The notes under the pieces were generated by a model. It saw only the letters and a program-made list of their open reading frames with translations, was not told the origin of the DNA and did no database searches. The position numbers were made by a program, and so were the translations under genes. This document shows, one piece after another, positions 8,148 through 16,244 of a stretch of 64,000 bases of DNA (positions are counted from its first letter, which is position 1; every line of letters begins with the position of its first letter). Source of the stretch: VXPQ01 sp964608315 (lineage in GTDB: Bacteria; Bacteroidota; Rhodothermia; Rhodothermales; VXPQ01); the NCBI GenBank assembly GCA_964608315.1, contig CAZSNF010000011.1, positions 1-64,000 of the forward strand, read 5' to 3'.

Positions 8148-9188
8148 GTGAATACGACAGCTCGGCTTGTTGAATCGATCGTGACGCTGGAGGGCGTTAC
8201 GAAGCGATATGGCGCCACCCTGGCGGTGGACAATGTATCGCTGGAGGTGAAGGCGGGCGAATTCTTTTCGTTGCTGGGGCCGTCCGGGTGCGGAAAAACG
8301 ACGCTGTTGCGCATCGTCGGGGGATTCGAACGGCCTGACGCCGGCGTAGTGCGCATTGCCGGTCGGGATATGACGACGGTCCCTCCGCGCCGCAGGCCCA
8401 CCGCCATGGTGTTTCAGAACTATGCGCTTTTTCCCAACATGACCGTGGGGGAGAATGTGGCCTACGGATTGCGCGTACGCAAGACGCCGCTGGCGCAGCG
8501 GCGGGAGCGCGTCCGCGAAGCGCTCCGGCGGGTGGAGATGCAGGCGCTGGAAGACCGTCCCGTAACGGCGCTTTCCGGGGGGCAGCAGCAACGGGTCGCG
8601 TTGGCCCGGGCGGTCGCCGTGGAGCCGGACGTACTGCTTTTCGACGAACCGCTTTCCAATCTCGACATTGCGCTGCGCGAGCAGACGCGCCGGGAACTCA
8701 AAGTGCTTCAGGACCGTCTCGGCATCACCAGTATCTATGTGACCCACGATCAGCAGGAGGCGCTTGCGTTGTCGGATCGGATTGGCGTCATGCGGGCCGG
8801 GCGGCTGGTGCAATCGGGCGAGCCCGAACGCCTGTACCGGGAACCGCAGACCGCCTATGTGGCCGAATTTCTGGGGGGAAGCAATATCGTGCGGGATGCG
8901 CGGCTGGCGGCGCGGCTGGCCCCGCAGGAAACGCCGCCGCCGGGATGCGCGTTGGCTATTCGCCCGGAGCATTTCGAGGCGTCTGAGAAGGGCGTCGAGG
9001 CTCGCCTCGTAAGCAGGCAGTTTCTCGGAACGCTCACCGAATGGTGGGTGGAGATGGACGGACATCGCCTGCGCGCGTGGGTGGATCCGCAGGAGCCCCC
9101 TTCGGATATCGTAACCTTGCGGCCCGCGTCGGTGCGATGGGTTCTCGACGATGCGCAAGACGCCCGCCCGGCGGACGCGACGCGTTGA
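8148..9188 (+). CDS. ABC transporter ATP-binding protein (PotA/FbpC type)
   Basis: 346-residue nucleotide-binding subunit of a binding-protein-dependent importer. Walker A GPSGCGKTT (44-52), Q-loop VFQNYALFPNMTVGENVAYG, signature LSGGQQQRVALARA, Walker B VLLFDEPLSNLD and H-loop YVTHDQQEAL are intact. A C-terminal TOBE-like domain (about 240-335) places it in the CUT1/polyamine/iron class. No permease or binding protein is adjacent, so the substrate cannot be inferred. The start is GTG at 8148; an in-frame GTG at 8181 is also possible. The stop TGA at 9186 falls within a solo repeat end, so the last codons may have been altered by insertion. Confidence 0.88.
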   Translation: MNTTARLVESIVTLEGVTKRYGATLAVDNVSLEVKAGEFFSLLGPSGCGKTTLLRIVGGFERPDAGVVRIAGRDMTTVPPRRRPTAMVFQNYALFPNMTVGENVAYGLRVRKTPLAQRRERVREALRRVEMQALEDRPVTALSGGQQQRVALARAVAVEPDVLLFDEPLSNLDIALREQTRRELKVLQDRLGITSIYVTHDQQEALALSDRIGVMRAGRLVQSGEPERLYREPQTAYVAEFLGGSNIVRDARLAARLAPQETPPPGCALAIRPEHFEASEKGVEARLVSRQFLGTLTEWWVEMDGHRLRAWVDPQEPPSDIVTLRPASVRWVLDDAQDARPADATR

Positions 9189-9236
9189 ACGAAGTGGATT
9201 TGATCAGAGCGCCGCTGCATAGTGTTAACAGGCCCT
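9184..9236. repeat. Solo type A right end joined to a GTTAACACTATGCA repeat
   Basis: The first half (TTGAACGAAGTGGATTTGAT then CAGAGC) matches the type A right end. The second half, read on the minus strand, is AGGGCCTGTTAACACTATGC, a sequence found again at about 12922-12942 and, in part, at 54648-54660. It supplies the ABC-gene stop codon on one side and ends at the LptD stop codon on the other. Confidence 0.6.
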
Positions 9237-11817
9237 AGTTCCGCAAACGTCCGAACCGCCCCCTGACGTCGGAACGCGGTTGCCGCAGGCGCAACAGGTC
9301 GCGCAGCTGCCCGCTTTTTACGTGCAGGTCGAAACTGTAGGACTGGTAGGGTCCGAACGGCACCCAATTGATGGCCATTTCCCAGCAATCGAAATCGCGG
9401 AAAACGGACAAACTCGTGTAAATCAGCTTTTTCGCCTCGAAATCGTACCCGGAGCGTCCCTGTACTTTCCAGTTTGGCGTCAGGTTGAAATCGACATGGG
9501 CGTTCAGCGCGGCCGTGCGCCGGGATTCGCCGAGCGGCCTGGAATAGTTGTAGCTGAAGTCCAGGCGCAGGGACCATGGAATGGCGAAGTCGGCGTAGCT
9601 ATCCGCCGCGCCCGAATACGGGGAGCCGAACGCACCGTTTCCGATGGGCAGGCCCCCGCCGGGGATGTTTGCGCCGGCGGGCAGATTGCGAGAGCGAAGC
9701 TGGTTGAAGGGGCGTTCCGGTCCGGTTCGCTCACTCTGGAACGAAGTGTTCAGGCTTGCTCTGAACGAGGTCGCGCGCAGGGGGAACCATGGCCGCTCGG
9801 AAAAGAGGGATTGGCTAACGACCCGGGTGCGTTCTGCGTTCAGGGCGTAGGGGGAAAACGTCGCTCCCGCATTCAGACTGAGATTTCGTGCGATGCGCGT
9901 CCGCGCGTTCATGCGCAGATCGCCCAGTTTCATGGAATCGGCGGCGAAGTTGTAGCCCGTGGCCAGTCCCATGTTCAGGAGTTGCACGACCTTTCTTTGT
10001 TCGGTTCCGGTGGAATCGGTGGAGACATATCGGGTTTCGAATACGTTATCGACCGAAAAACGCATGCTTTGTTGACCGAATCGCTGTACGCCGGGGACGA
10101 GCGCATAGCGTTGGCTTTCGCCGTTCGCATCCGTATACGAGGCCGTATAGCCCCAGGCGTCCGCATAAAAGTCGGGTTGGTAATTGAAACTCGCGCTCGG
10201 GCGGACGGTATGGCGCAGGCCGTCGAGGGGCCCGATTCGCAAGGGAAAAATGCCGTAGAACGTGGTATTCATGGAAACCCCGGTGGAAAATTGCCGCAGC
10301 GCCAGAAAATCCGGCGTTTTCTCGACGGCGACGCGGCCCTCGTCGTCCAGTTGCCGCCGTTCGGTCTGGATAAACCAGTCTTCCGCGTATCGGATGTTCG
10401 GGACGACGTGGATGGGCAGGCTCCTGGAAAGGGCCGGCAGCCCGGCGCCTACGTTGACGCGATGCGCCGCCTTGAAAGCGAAGGGCTCCGACCCGCCCGT
10501 GGCTTCCCGGTATTTCGCGGGCGAGACGAGCGCCTCGTACCAGGCGATATCCGTCGAATCGTTCGGAACGAAATTATACCGGTTGTCGGCATTCAGGCTG
10601 TAGTCGTATGTGATGCGTTCGTACCAGCGATCCTGGCCGCCGCCTTGCGCGCGCGCAAACGGTTTGCGGGTGTTTTGCCGGAAAGTGAGGCTGGGCAACA
10701 CCACGCGCACCGTGCCGTTGTCGAGGTTTTGCTGGTGGCTCAGGTTCAGGGACAAGTTGCGTCCCGCATTGCGCCAGGTTTTGCTGAACCCCGCGCTCGA
10801 CTGCACGGTTTGCCGGACGCGGTCGTCGTATCGTTCCGACGAGGTGCGCAGGTAGCTCGACGAGGACAGGTCGATGTTTGCGCGGAGGCGGGCCGTGGGA
10901 CTCAGTTCCTGATTGTGCGTCCAGCGCAATCGCCCCGTGCCGAATTCCGAAAAGTCGGGGTCGCCCTTTTCGCCATTGCGGTTTTGAAGATAGTCCACGA
11001 GAATCTGCCCGGAATAGCGGTATCGTTTCGCATACCGGAACTGTGGCGTGACCTGAAAACTTCCCCGCGTCCACAGACCGAATTCCAGTTGGGCGTCCAT
11101 ATAGTCGTTGATGGCCTGATACCACCCCCAGTTGCGCAGATAGAAGCCGCGCTCGTCTTCTCCGTAGCGTGGAGGCAGGGGGCCGCTGCGCCGTCCTTCG
11201 CGGGCCGGCACGAAGCCGAACGGCAGCCACAACGGCGTTGGAATATTGAACAGATACAGGCGAACCGGCCCGGTGTATATCCATTCCTGATCCACGACTT
11301 TCATTTTGTCCGACCGGAGCGAGTACGACGGATCGTCCAGGCATTCACAGGTCGTATAGGCTCCTTCCGCGATGTACAACGTGCTGTCTTCCCCGACTTT
11401 CACCACGTTGGCTCGAATGAATCCCTCGTCCAGCGTGGTGCGCGCGCCGGTCACCCGTCCTCGTTCCGTGGCGGCGTTGAAGGCGATTTCGGTTCCTTCG
11501 AAGGTTTCTTCTCCCTGCGCGAAAAAGGGCCTGCCGACCGCGCCGGTATCGCTTTGGAGGCCGGACGCGCGCAATTCGTCCTGATCAAAAAGCATATCTA
11601 TGCGAAATGCGCGTAGTTCGGCCTCTTTGTATGCAATTTTTGCATGGTTGTACAAATTGCCGACATCGTTGCCTTCCCGGAAGGAAATGATCAGCGAATC
11701 TTTGGCCGAAAACCGGATGGGCGCGCTCGCCTGCTGGGCCAGACAGGGAAGGGAACATGCAGCGCCTGCGAGGCAAAGCAGCAAGGCAAGAAACGGTCGG
11801 CGACGTATCCTGAACAT
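9235..11817 (-). CDS. lptD: LPS-assembly protein LptD homologue
   Basis: Outer-membrane protein of 860 residues that inserts lipopolysaccharide at the cell surface. A signal peptide (residues 1-27, cleavage after CLA) is followed by an OstA/LptA-like beta-jellyroll (about 35-150: IAFNAATERGRVTGARTTLDE, AYTTCECLDDPSYSL). Then comes the long barrel domain with PTPLWLPFGFVP and many alternating aromatic strands. The start at 11817 was chosen because MFRIRRRPFLALLLCLAG is a classic signal sequence; upstream residues in frame are not. The protein is longer than E. coli LptD (784), as is usual in this phylum. It pairs functionally with the LptF/G permease about 2.5 kb away. Confidence 0.85.
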   Translation of the reverse strand: MFRIRRRPFLALLLCLAGAACSLPCLAQQASAPIRFSAKDSLIISFREGNDVGNLYNHAKIAYKEAELRAFRIDMLFDQDELRASGLQSDTGAVGRPFFAQGEETFEGTEIAFNAATERGRVTGARTTLDEGFIRANVVKVGEDSTLYIAEGAYTTCECLDDPSYSLRSDKMKVVDQEWIYTGPVRLYLFNIPTPLWLPFGFVPAREGRRSGPLPPRYGEDERGFYLRNWGWYQAINDYMDAQLEFGLWTRGSFQVTPQFRYAKRYRYSGQILVDYLQNRNGEKGDPDFSEFGTGRLRWTHNQELSPTARLRANIDLSSSSYLRTSSERYDDRVRQTVQSSAGFSKTWRNAGRNLSLNLSHQQNLDNGTVRVVLPSLTFRQNTRKPFARAQGGGQDRWYERITYDYSLNADNRYNFVPNDSTDIAWYEALVSPAKYREATGGSEPFAFKAAHRVNVGAGLPALSRSLPIHVVPNIRYAEDWFIQTERRQLDDEGRVAVEKTPDFLALRQFSTGVSMNTTFYGIFPLRIGPLDGLRHTVRPSASFNYQPDFYADAWGYTASYTDANGESQRYALVPGVQRFGQQSMRFSVDNVFETRYVSTDSTGTEQRKVVQLLNMGLATGYNFAADSMKLGDLRMNARTRIARNLSLNAGATFSPYALNAERTRVVSQSLFSERPWFPLRATSFRASLNTSFQSERTGPERPFNQLRSRNLPAGANIPGGGLPIGNGAFGSPYSGAADSYADFAIPWSLRLDFSYNYSRPLGESRRTAALNAHVDFNLTPNWKVQGRSGYDFEAKKLIYTSLSVFRDFDCWEMAINWVPFGPYQSYSFDLHVKSGQLRDLLRLRQPRSDVRGRFGRLRN

Positions 11818-11867
11818 AAACGGTCGCGAGGGCGGATGCGAGCATGCGAGGCCGCCGGACGTCACGG

Positions 11868-12857
11868 CTATGCAGGTGATTTGCTCGCCTTTTCGTCGAG
11901 AAACTGAAAGACCAGATGGGCGGCTCCAAGCATACCGGCTTCGTTGCCGAGGGTTTCCCGGACGATTTCTATTGCGTCCCGATGATCCGGAATCACGTAT
12001 TCGCGGACGCTTTTTCGGGCCGCGTCGATGATGAAATCGCCCGCCGCCGAAAGGCCGCCGCCTACCACCACTTTGCGTATGTCCAGCAGGTTGATGCATG
12101 CGCCAAGCATCACGCCCAGTTTATGCCCCGCCCATCCCAGAATTTCCCGGGCCGGATGGTCGCCATGGCAAGCTGCCTCGTAGAGCATGAGCGGCGTCAA
12201 GTCTTGCAGGTCCGGCCCCGCCATGCCGTGTATGGCGCTTTCGGGCCGCGTGAGCAATTTGTGGCGTCCGTAGCGGGACAGGTATTTCTGGCCCAGGTAC
12301 GCTTCAATGGAACCCGCAATGCCATATCGGTCGATGTCCCCTGCGAAGTTAATCGTCATGTGGCCGATTTCGCCTGCCGCGCCCGTGGTTCCGCGAAATA
12401 TCGTCCGGTCGTGGATAATAGCGCCGCCCACGCCTGTGCCCAGCGTGATCATGATAAAAGAAGGATACGGGCGGCCTCTGCCATAGTGCGCCGAACCCAG
12501 CCCGGCGAGGTTGGCGTCGTTTTCCACGAATACGGGAAGGCGTTCCCTCAGGCGCCGTTGCAGGGCTTCCCGGAGATTGACGACGCCCCATCCGGGCAGG
12601 TTGGGCGGTTGCACGACCGACGTACGTTCCCAGTTGATTGCTCCCGGCGCTCCGATGCCGACCCCGTGGACGGTTTCGTCCGGGGTTTCCGCCGCCACCG
12701 AACGGATCAGGCCTGCAATGCGGTCCAGCACATGATCGGGACCGTGGATTCCCTCCGTATCGCATGCTTGCTCGACAACGAATCCCTCGTTGCGCCGGAC
12801 CAGGGCCGCCTTGATCCGGGTTCCTCCGAGGTCGATCCCTATTGCGAGTGGATTCAT
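11868..12857 (-). CDS. ROK-family sugar kinase (glucokinase-like)
   Basis: 329 residues with the ROK/actin-fold phosphate motif IGIDLGGTRIKAALV (residues 6-20), the VENDANLAGLGSAHYGRG segment, the FIMITLGTGVGGAII phosphate-2 motif and the GAAGEIGHMTI signature. It probably phosphorylates glucose or a related hexose. Oddly, the zinc-binding CxCGxxGCxE motif that normally follows GHM is replaced by GDIDRYGIAGSIEAYLG: the histidine remains but all three cysteines are gone. The gene starts at ATG 12857 and may be co-transcribed with neighbouring minus-strand genes. A ROK transcriptional regulator is unlikely because no N-terminal helix-turn-helix is present. Confidence 0.87.
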   Translation of the reverse strand: MNPLAIGIDLGGTRIKAALVRRNEGFVVEQACDTEGIHGPDHVLDRIAGLIRSVAAETPDETVHGVGIGAPGAINWERTSVVQPPNLPGWGVVNLREALQRRLRERLPVFVENDANLAGLGSAHYGRGRPYPSFIMITLGTGVGGAIIHDRTIFRGTTGAAGEIGHMTINFAGDIDRYGIAGSIEAYLGQKYLSRYGRHKLLTRPESAIHGMAGPDLQDLTPLMLYEAACHGDHPAREILGWAGHKLGVMLGACINLLDIRKVVVGGGLSAAGDFIIDAARKSVREYVIPDHRDAIEIVRETLGNEAGMLGAAHLVFQFLDEKASKSPA

Positions 12858-12917
12858 GCCAGGTTTTCGGCGAAGCGCCGGATTTGTGGGGGCAGCGCGT
12901 ACGCAGGCGAGCAGCGC

Positions 12918-12950
12918 CGGTGCATAGTGTTAACAGGCCCTGGCGTATCC
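12918..12950. repeat. GTTAACACTATGCA repeat with repeat-family end
   Basis: On the minus strand this reads GGATACGCC then AGGGCCTGTTAACACTATGC. It combines the GGATAC terminus of the type A family with the same short sequence seen beside the LptD stop codon. It lies in the gap between the ROK gene start and the FtsB-like stop codon. Confidence 0.5.
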
Positions 12951-12951
12951 C

Positions 12952-13395
12952 TTACCTGTCTTCGCCGGGCTGCTCGTCCGCCGCGCGGTCCAGAGATACC
13001 GTCGGGTTTTCCGGATCGTCTTTTTGGGCGTCGTCGGGCGTTGCGACAGGATACACCGTTTCGCCGGGGCGTCGCATTCCGTATTCTTCGCGCGCGATTT
13101 TTTCTACGGCTTCGTCGGAGAGTCCTTCGCTTACTTCTTTTTCGAGTTCTGCAATGTCTGTCCGCAGTTGTTCGTTTTCCTCGCGCACGTTCACGTATTC
13201 GTTGCGCCACGTCATGCGCTTGAGAAGACTGTGGCTGTCGAAAAATACGAACGAGCCCAGCGCCGCTCCCGCAAGGGCCCAGAGCAGGATCTTGCGCAGC
13301 CGCCGTTTCGCGCCCGCGGACAAGGACGGCCGGGAGATGGGCCCGCCTCCCGGCTCAGCCTGGTTTAGTCCCTGCCTGACGGATTTTTTCCTCAT
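12952..13395 (-). CDS. FtsB/DivIC family septum-formation protein
   Basis: 147-residue single-pass protein. A cytoplasmic basic N-terminus is followed by a membrane segment (about 36-52, LLWALAGAALGSFVFF) and a coiled coil (about 66-95, NVREENEQLRTDIAELEKEV). Next is the DEAVEKIAREEYGMRRPGET motif characteristic of FtsB/DivIC, then an acidic low-complexity tail. These proteins bridge FtsL and FtsQ in the divisome. It sits directly downstream of eno, the same linkage seen for ftsB in many bacteria, which supports the call. The C-terminal tail after residue 118 is probably disordered. Confidence 0.88.
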   Translation of the reverse strand: MRKKSVRQGLNQAEPGGGPISRPSLSAGAKRRLRKILLWALAGAALGSFVFFDSHSLLKRMTWRNEYVNVREENEQLRTDIAELEKEVSEGLSDEAVEKIAREEYGMRRPGETVYPVATPDDAQKDDPENPTVSLDRAADEQPGEDR

Positions 13396-13407
13396 GGCGC
13401 TATGATG

Positions 13408-14688
13408 CTATAGGCGCAGCGCGGCCATGCCGGGGAACGAAGCCGAGGATTCAAGCAACTCTTCGATGCGCAGCAGTTGATTATATTTTGCAATGCGATC
13501 GCTACGGCTTGCGGAGCCGGTTTTGATCTGACCGGCGTTGGTGGCTACGGCCAGGTCCGCAATGGTGGCGTCTTCGGTTTCCCCGGAGCGGTGGCTGATG
13601 ACGGCGGTGTATCCATGGGTATGCGCAAGTTCGATGGCCCGGAGCGTTTCCGTCAGCGTACCAATCTGGTTCAGCTTGATCAGGATGGAGTTGGCCGCGC
13701 CGCTGTCGACGCCTTGTTGCAGCCGGTAGGTGTTCGTTACGAACAGGTCGTCTCCGACTAGTTGAACCCGCTCGCCAAGCCGTTCCGTGAGTTGTCGCCA
13801 GCCATCCCAGTCGTCCTCGGCTAGGCCGTCCTCGATGGACAGGATGGGATACTGATTCACCCAGTTTTCCCAGAAGTCGATCATGTCGGAAGCGGACCGC
13901 TTCGTATTCGGGTCGCTTTTCCAGAAAACATAGGCGCCGTCCCGGTGCATTTCAGATGTGGCCGGGTCCAGCGCCAGGAAGACGTCCCGCCCCGCCTCGT
14001 ATCCGGCTTTCCCGATGGCCTCGAGAATGACTTCCACGGCTTCGTCGTTGGAGCGCAGGTCGGGCGCAAAGCCGCCTTCGTCGCCGACCGCCGTGTTGTA
14101 TCCCCTGGCCTTGAGCACCTTGCGCAGCGTATGGAAAATTTCAGCCCCGATGCGGAGCGCTTCGCTGAAGGAGCCGGCGCCGCTCGGCATGATCATGAAT
14201 TCTTGCATGTCCACGCTGTTGTCCGCATGGTGTCCTCCGTTGACGATGTTCATCATCGGTACGGGCAAGGTGGAGGCATTTGTCCCGCCAATGTAGCGGT
14301 AGAGCGGCAAACCGAGATTTTCGGCGGCGGCCTTGGCGGCGGCGAGCGATACGCCAAGCAGGGCGTTGGCCCCAAGTCGGCCCTTGTTTTCGGTGCCGTC
14401 GAGGTCAATCAGGACCTGGTCGATGGCTACCTGGTCCAGCACATCCGCCCCGATCAGTTCCGGTGCAATAGATTCGTTCACGTTCCGGACGGCCTCAAGG
14501 ACGCCTTTGCCCATATAGACGTTCTGGTCGCCATCCCGCAGCTCCACGGCTTCGTGTTCTCCCGTGGAGGCTCCGCTCGGGACGGCGGCGCGGCCACGAA
14601 ATCCATCCGATGTGACGACATCGACTTCAACGGTGGGATTGCCGCGGCTGTCCAGAATTTGCCGGGCGGTAATATGTTCTATGTGCAT
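13408..14688 (-). CDS. eno: Enolase
   Basis: Glycolytic phosphopyruvate hydratase, 426 residues, normal length. The N-terminal HITARQILDSRGNPTVEVDV, the active-site region GDEGGFAPDL (about residues 205-214), the metal ligands in LSIEDGLAEDDWDGW, the catalytic lysine in NSILIKLNQIGTLTET and the SHRSGETED motif are intact. The start at 14688 (MHIEHITARQ) fits family alignments; a 38-codon extension upstream reads through the inverted duplication and repeat end. It is followed by the FtsB-like gene 12 bases downstream. Confidence 0.97.
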   Translation of the reverse strand: MHIEHITARQILDSRGNPTVEVDVVTSDGFRGRAAVPSGASTGEHEAVELRDGDQNVYMGKGVLEAVRNVNESIAPELIGADVLDQVAIDQVLIDLDGTENKGRLGANALLGVSLAAAKAAAENLGLPLYRYIGGTNASTLPVPMMNIVNGGHHADNSVDMQEFMIMPSGAGSFSEALRIGAEIFHTLRKVLKARGYNTAVGDEGGFAPDLRSNDEAVEVILEAIGKAGYEAGRDVFLALDPATSEMHRDGAYVFWKSDPNTKRSASDMIDFWENWVNQYPILSIEDGLAEDDWDGWRQLTERLGERVQLVGDDLFVTNTYRLQQGVDSGAANSILIKLNQIGTLTETLRAIELAHTHGYTAVISHRSGETEDATIADLAVATNAGQIKTGSASRSDRIAKYNQLLRIEELLESSASFPGMAALRL

Positions 14689-14720
14689 AATGCCTGGAGG
14701 ATACTGCGAACGAGTCGTTA

Positions 14721-14752
14721 CAGACCCCGAAATTACGTTAAGGATACGCTGA
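14721..14752 (+). repeat. 32-bp inverted duplication, left copy
   Basis: This stretch, beginning CAGACCCCGAAATTACG and ending GGATACGCTGA, is repeated perfectly on the opposite strand at 16213-16244. The other copy contains the last six codons and stop of the beta-barrel gene. The final GGATACGCTGATCAAGTCC (to 14760) is also a repeat-family end. Together the two copies bracket the TPR gene. Confidence 0.85.
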
Positions 14753-14761
14753 TCAAGTCCG

Positions 14762-16114
14762 CTACGGCGACCGCACAGTGGTCGTTTCGGCGATCCAGGC
14801 ATAGCAGCCGTAATTCACCTGGTAGGATTGCCCGGGCTCCCAGCCTTTGAAGAAAAGGGCCTCCTGGTCCGGGAAACTGCGTCGGTACGTGGCGATTTTC
14901 TGGTTTGACTGCGCCGCTACGCTCGAATCCCGGGCCCGGGCCAATTCGTAATAATCCACGGCGAGCCAGTATACGGCCCGATCTTCCCGCTCGAAGCTTC
15001 CGCAATTCGATACGGCAGTGGCGTACAGGTCTCCGATGGCGATGTAGGCCTGCCCGAAGTTCGCATCGAGTTGAATGGCCTGTCGGAAAAGGGACCGCGC
15101 CTGGGAAACGGCGCCTTCCTGTTGCCGGGCGATTCCCAGGTTGAACAAAATGTCTCGCCGGATCGAAGCGTCCGCATCGTCGCTGAGCAGGGCCAGCGCT
15201 TCTTCGTAATAGGATATGGCCTGCGTGGCGTTTCCGTCCTGGAGGTGCAGTTCGCCAAGGCGGCGGTACGTCAGGGGCGAGGGGTCCATTTCCAGCAGGC
15301 GGTCGCCAAGTTCTGCGCCCTCGTCGCGGTAGCCCAGCTCGAGGTAGATGTCGAAGAGCTCAGCAGTTACCTCGATGTTGTCCGGGTCCGTTTCCAGGCG
15401 CGTTCGGAGGAATTCAAGGCGTTCTTCCGGGGTGCTGAACAGCGTGTTGCGTATTTCCGTGAGGTATGCGGCGACGTCCCCATTGTCGGGATAACATGCT
15501 TCCGCCTCGTCGGTCAGGTTCACTGCGCGCTGCTTGTCGCCGTTGCGGGCGGCGTCGTCGATGATGATGCGCACATAGTATGCATCGATGTTGCACCCGA
15601 TCATGGCGTAGACTTCGTTGTAGACATCCGCAAAGGTGGGCGGGTCGCCGCTTAGCGCCTGATGGTGTTCCTGGAGGAAGCGGCCCTTGCGGAGCATCCA
15701 TTGGGATTCGTCGAACTCGATGGCGCTGTCCTTCATGCGGGAAACGGATCGATCAAACCAGGCATAGGCCGAATCGAGGTAGGCCTGCTTGCCCTCTTCA
15801 GTCGGCGCTTCCTCGGCCAGCGCGGCGTAGAGCTCCACGGTGCGTTCGAAATTCCGGTCGTCATTCCGGGGATAGTCGGCGGCGTTCTCCAGGACCCACT
15901 GGAGATTGGGCAGCGCGCTCAGATAATTTCTGTTCTTGAAATCCTCGTAATAGAGGCTGTAGTGCATGCCTTTGTCCTGGGTGCTCACGGCGTTTGCCTC
16001 GTCGGACTGGGCAAGGACAGGCTGCGTCGGCCCGACGGCCCATGCGGCCGCAATCAATAAAAATGCGATGAGGCCCTCGTTGCAAGGAGGGGGATGCTTT
16101 ACAATGCGTCGCAT
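14762..16114 (-). CDS. Exported TPR-repeat protein
   Basis: 450 residues, beginning with a signal peptide (about 1-36, with LIAFLLIAAAWAVG and a VLAQ cleavage site). The body is helical and contains several tetratricopeptide-like pairs, the clearest being PLTYRRLGELHLQDGNATQA and FGQAYIAIGDLYATA near residues 330-410. The C-terminal segment SYQVNYGCYAWIAETTTVRSP is conserved-looking but unassigned. The role is probably periplasmic protein interaction. The start at 16114 is preferred to an upstream frame that only translates repeat DNA. The gene is flanked by 32-bp perfect inverted duplications, and its stop lies at the inner edge of a repeat end. Confidence 0.75.
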   Translation of the reverse strand: MRRIVKHPPPCNEGLIAFLLIAAAWAVGPTQPVLAQSDEANAVSTQDKGMHYSLYYEDFKNRNYLSALPNLQWVLENAADYPRNDDRNFERTVELYAALAEEAPTEEGKQAYLDSAYAWFDRSVSRMKDSAIEFDESQWMLRKGRFLQEHHQALSGDPPTFADVYNEVYAMIGCNIDAYYVRIIIDDAARNGDKQRAVNLTDEAEACYPDNGDVAAYLTEIRNTLFSTPEERLEFLRTRLETDPDNIEVTAELFDIYLELGYRDEGAELGDRLLEMDPSPLTYRRLGELHLQDGNATQAISYYEEALALLSDDADASIRRDILFNLGIARQQEGAVSQARSLFRQAIQLDANFGQAYIAIGDLYATAVSNCGSFEREDRAVYWLAVDYYELARARDSSVAAQSNQKIATYRRSFPDQEALFFKGWEPGQSYQVNYGCYAWIAETTTVRSP

Positions 16115-16183
16115 AATTAAAGCTCGTCTCGTGAAAAGGGAAGGTCTGCCGATATTGCGCCCTTGTAATGTATGTAATGTAAT

Positions 16184-16225
16184 TAAAGATACTCTGATTA
16201 AGTCCACAAAGTTCAGCGTATCCTT
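16184..16225. repeat. Minimal palindromic member of the repeat family
   Basis: A 42-base unit with TTAAAGATACTCTGATTAAG on the left and TTCAGCGTATCCTTAA on the right, so only the two inverted ends of the family remain. It supplies the TAA stop of the beta-barrel gene on one side and forms part of the leader of the TPR gene on the other. Confidence 0.65.
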
Positions 16226-16244
16226 AACGTAATTTCGGGGTCTG
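16213..16244 (-). repeat. 32-bp inverted duplication, right copy
   Basis: Reverse complement of 14721-14752 with no mismatch. It covers the last residues QTPKLR and stop codon of the beta-barrel gene, so this is presumably the original copy and the one near eno the derived copy. Confidence 0.85.

Noticed and set aside
9280..11616. Long plus-strand open frame opposite lptD
   Set aside because: Antisense shadow produced by high GC content; the minus strand encodes a clear signal peptide and barrel protein.
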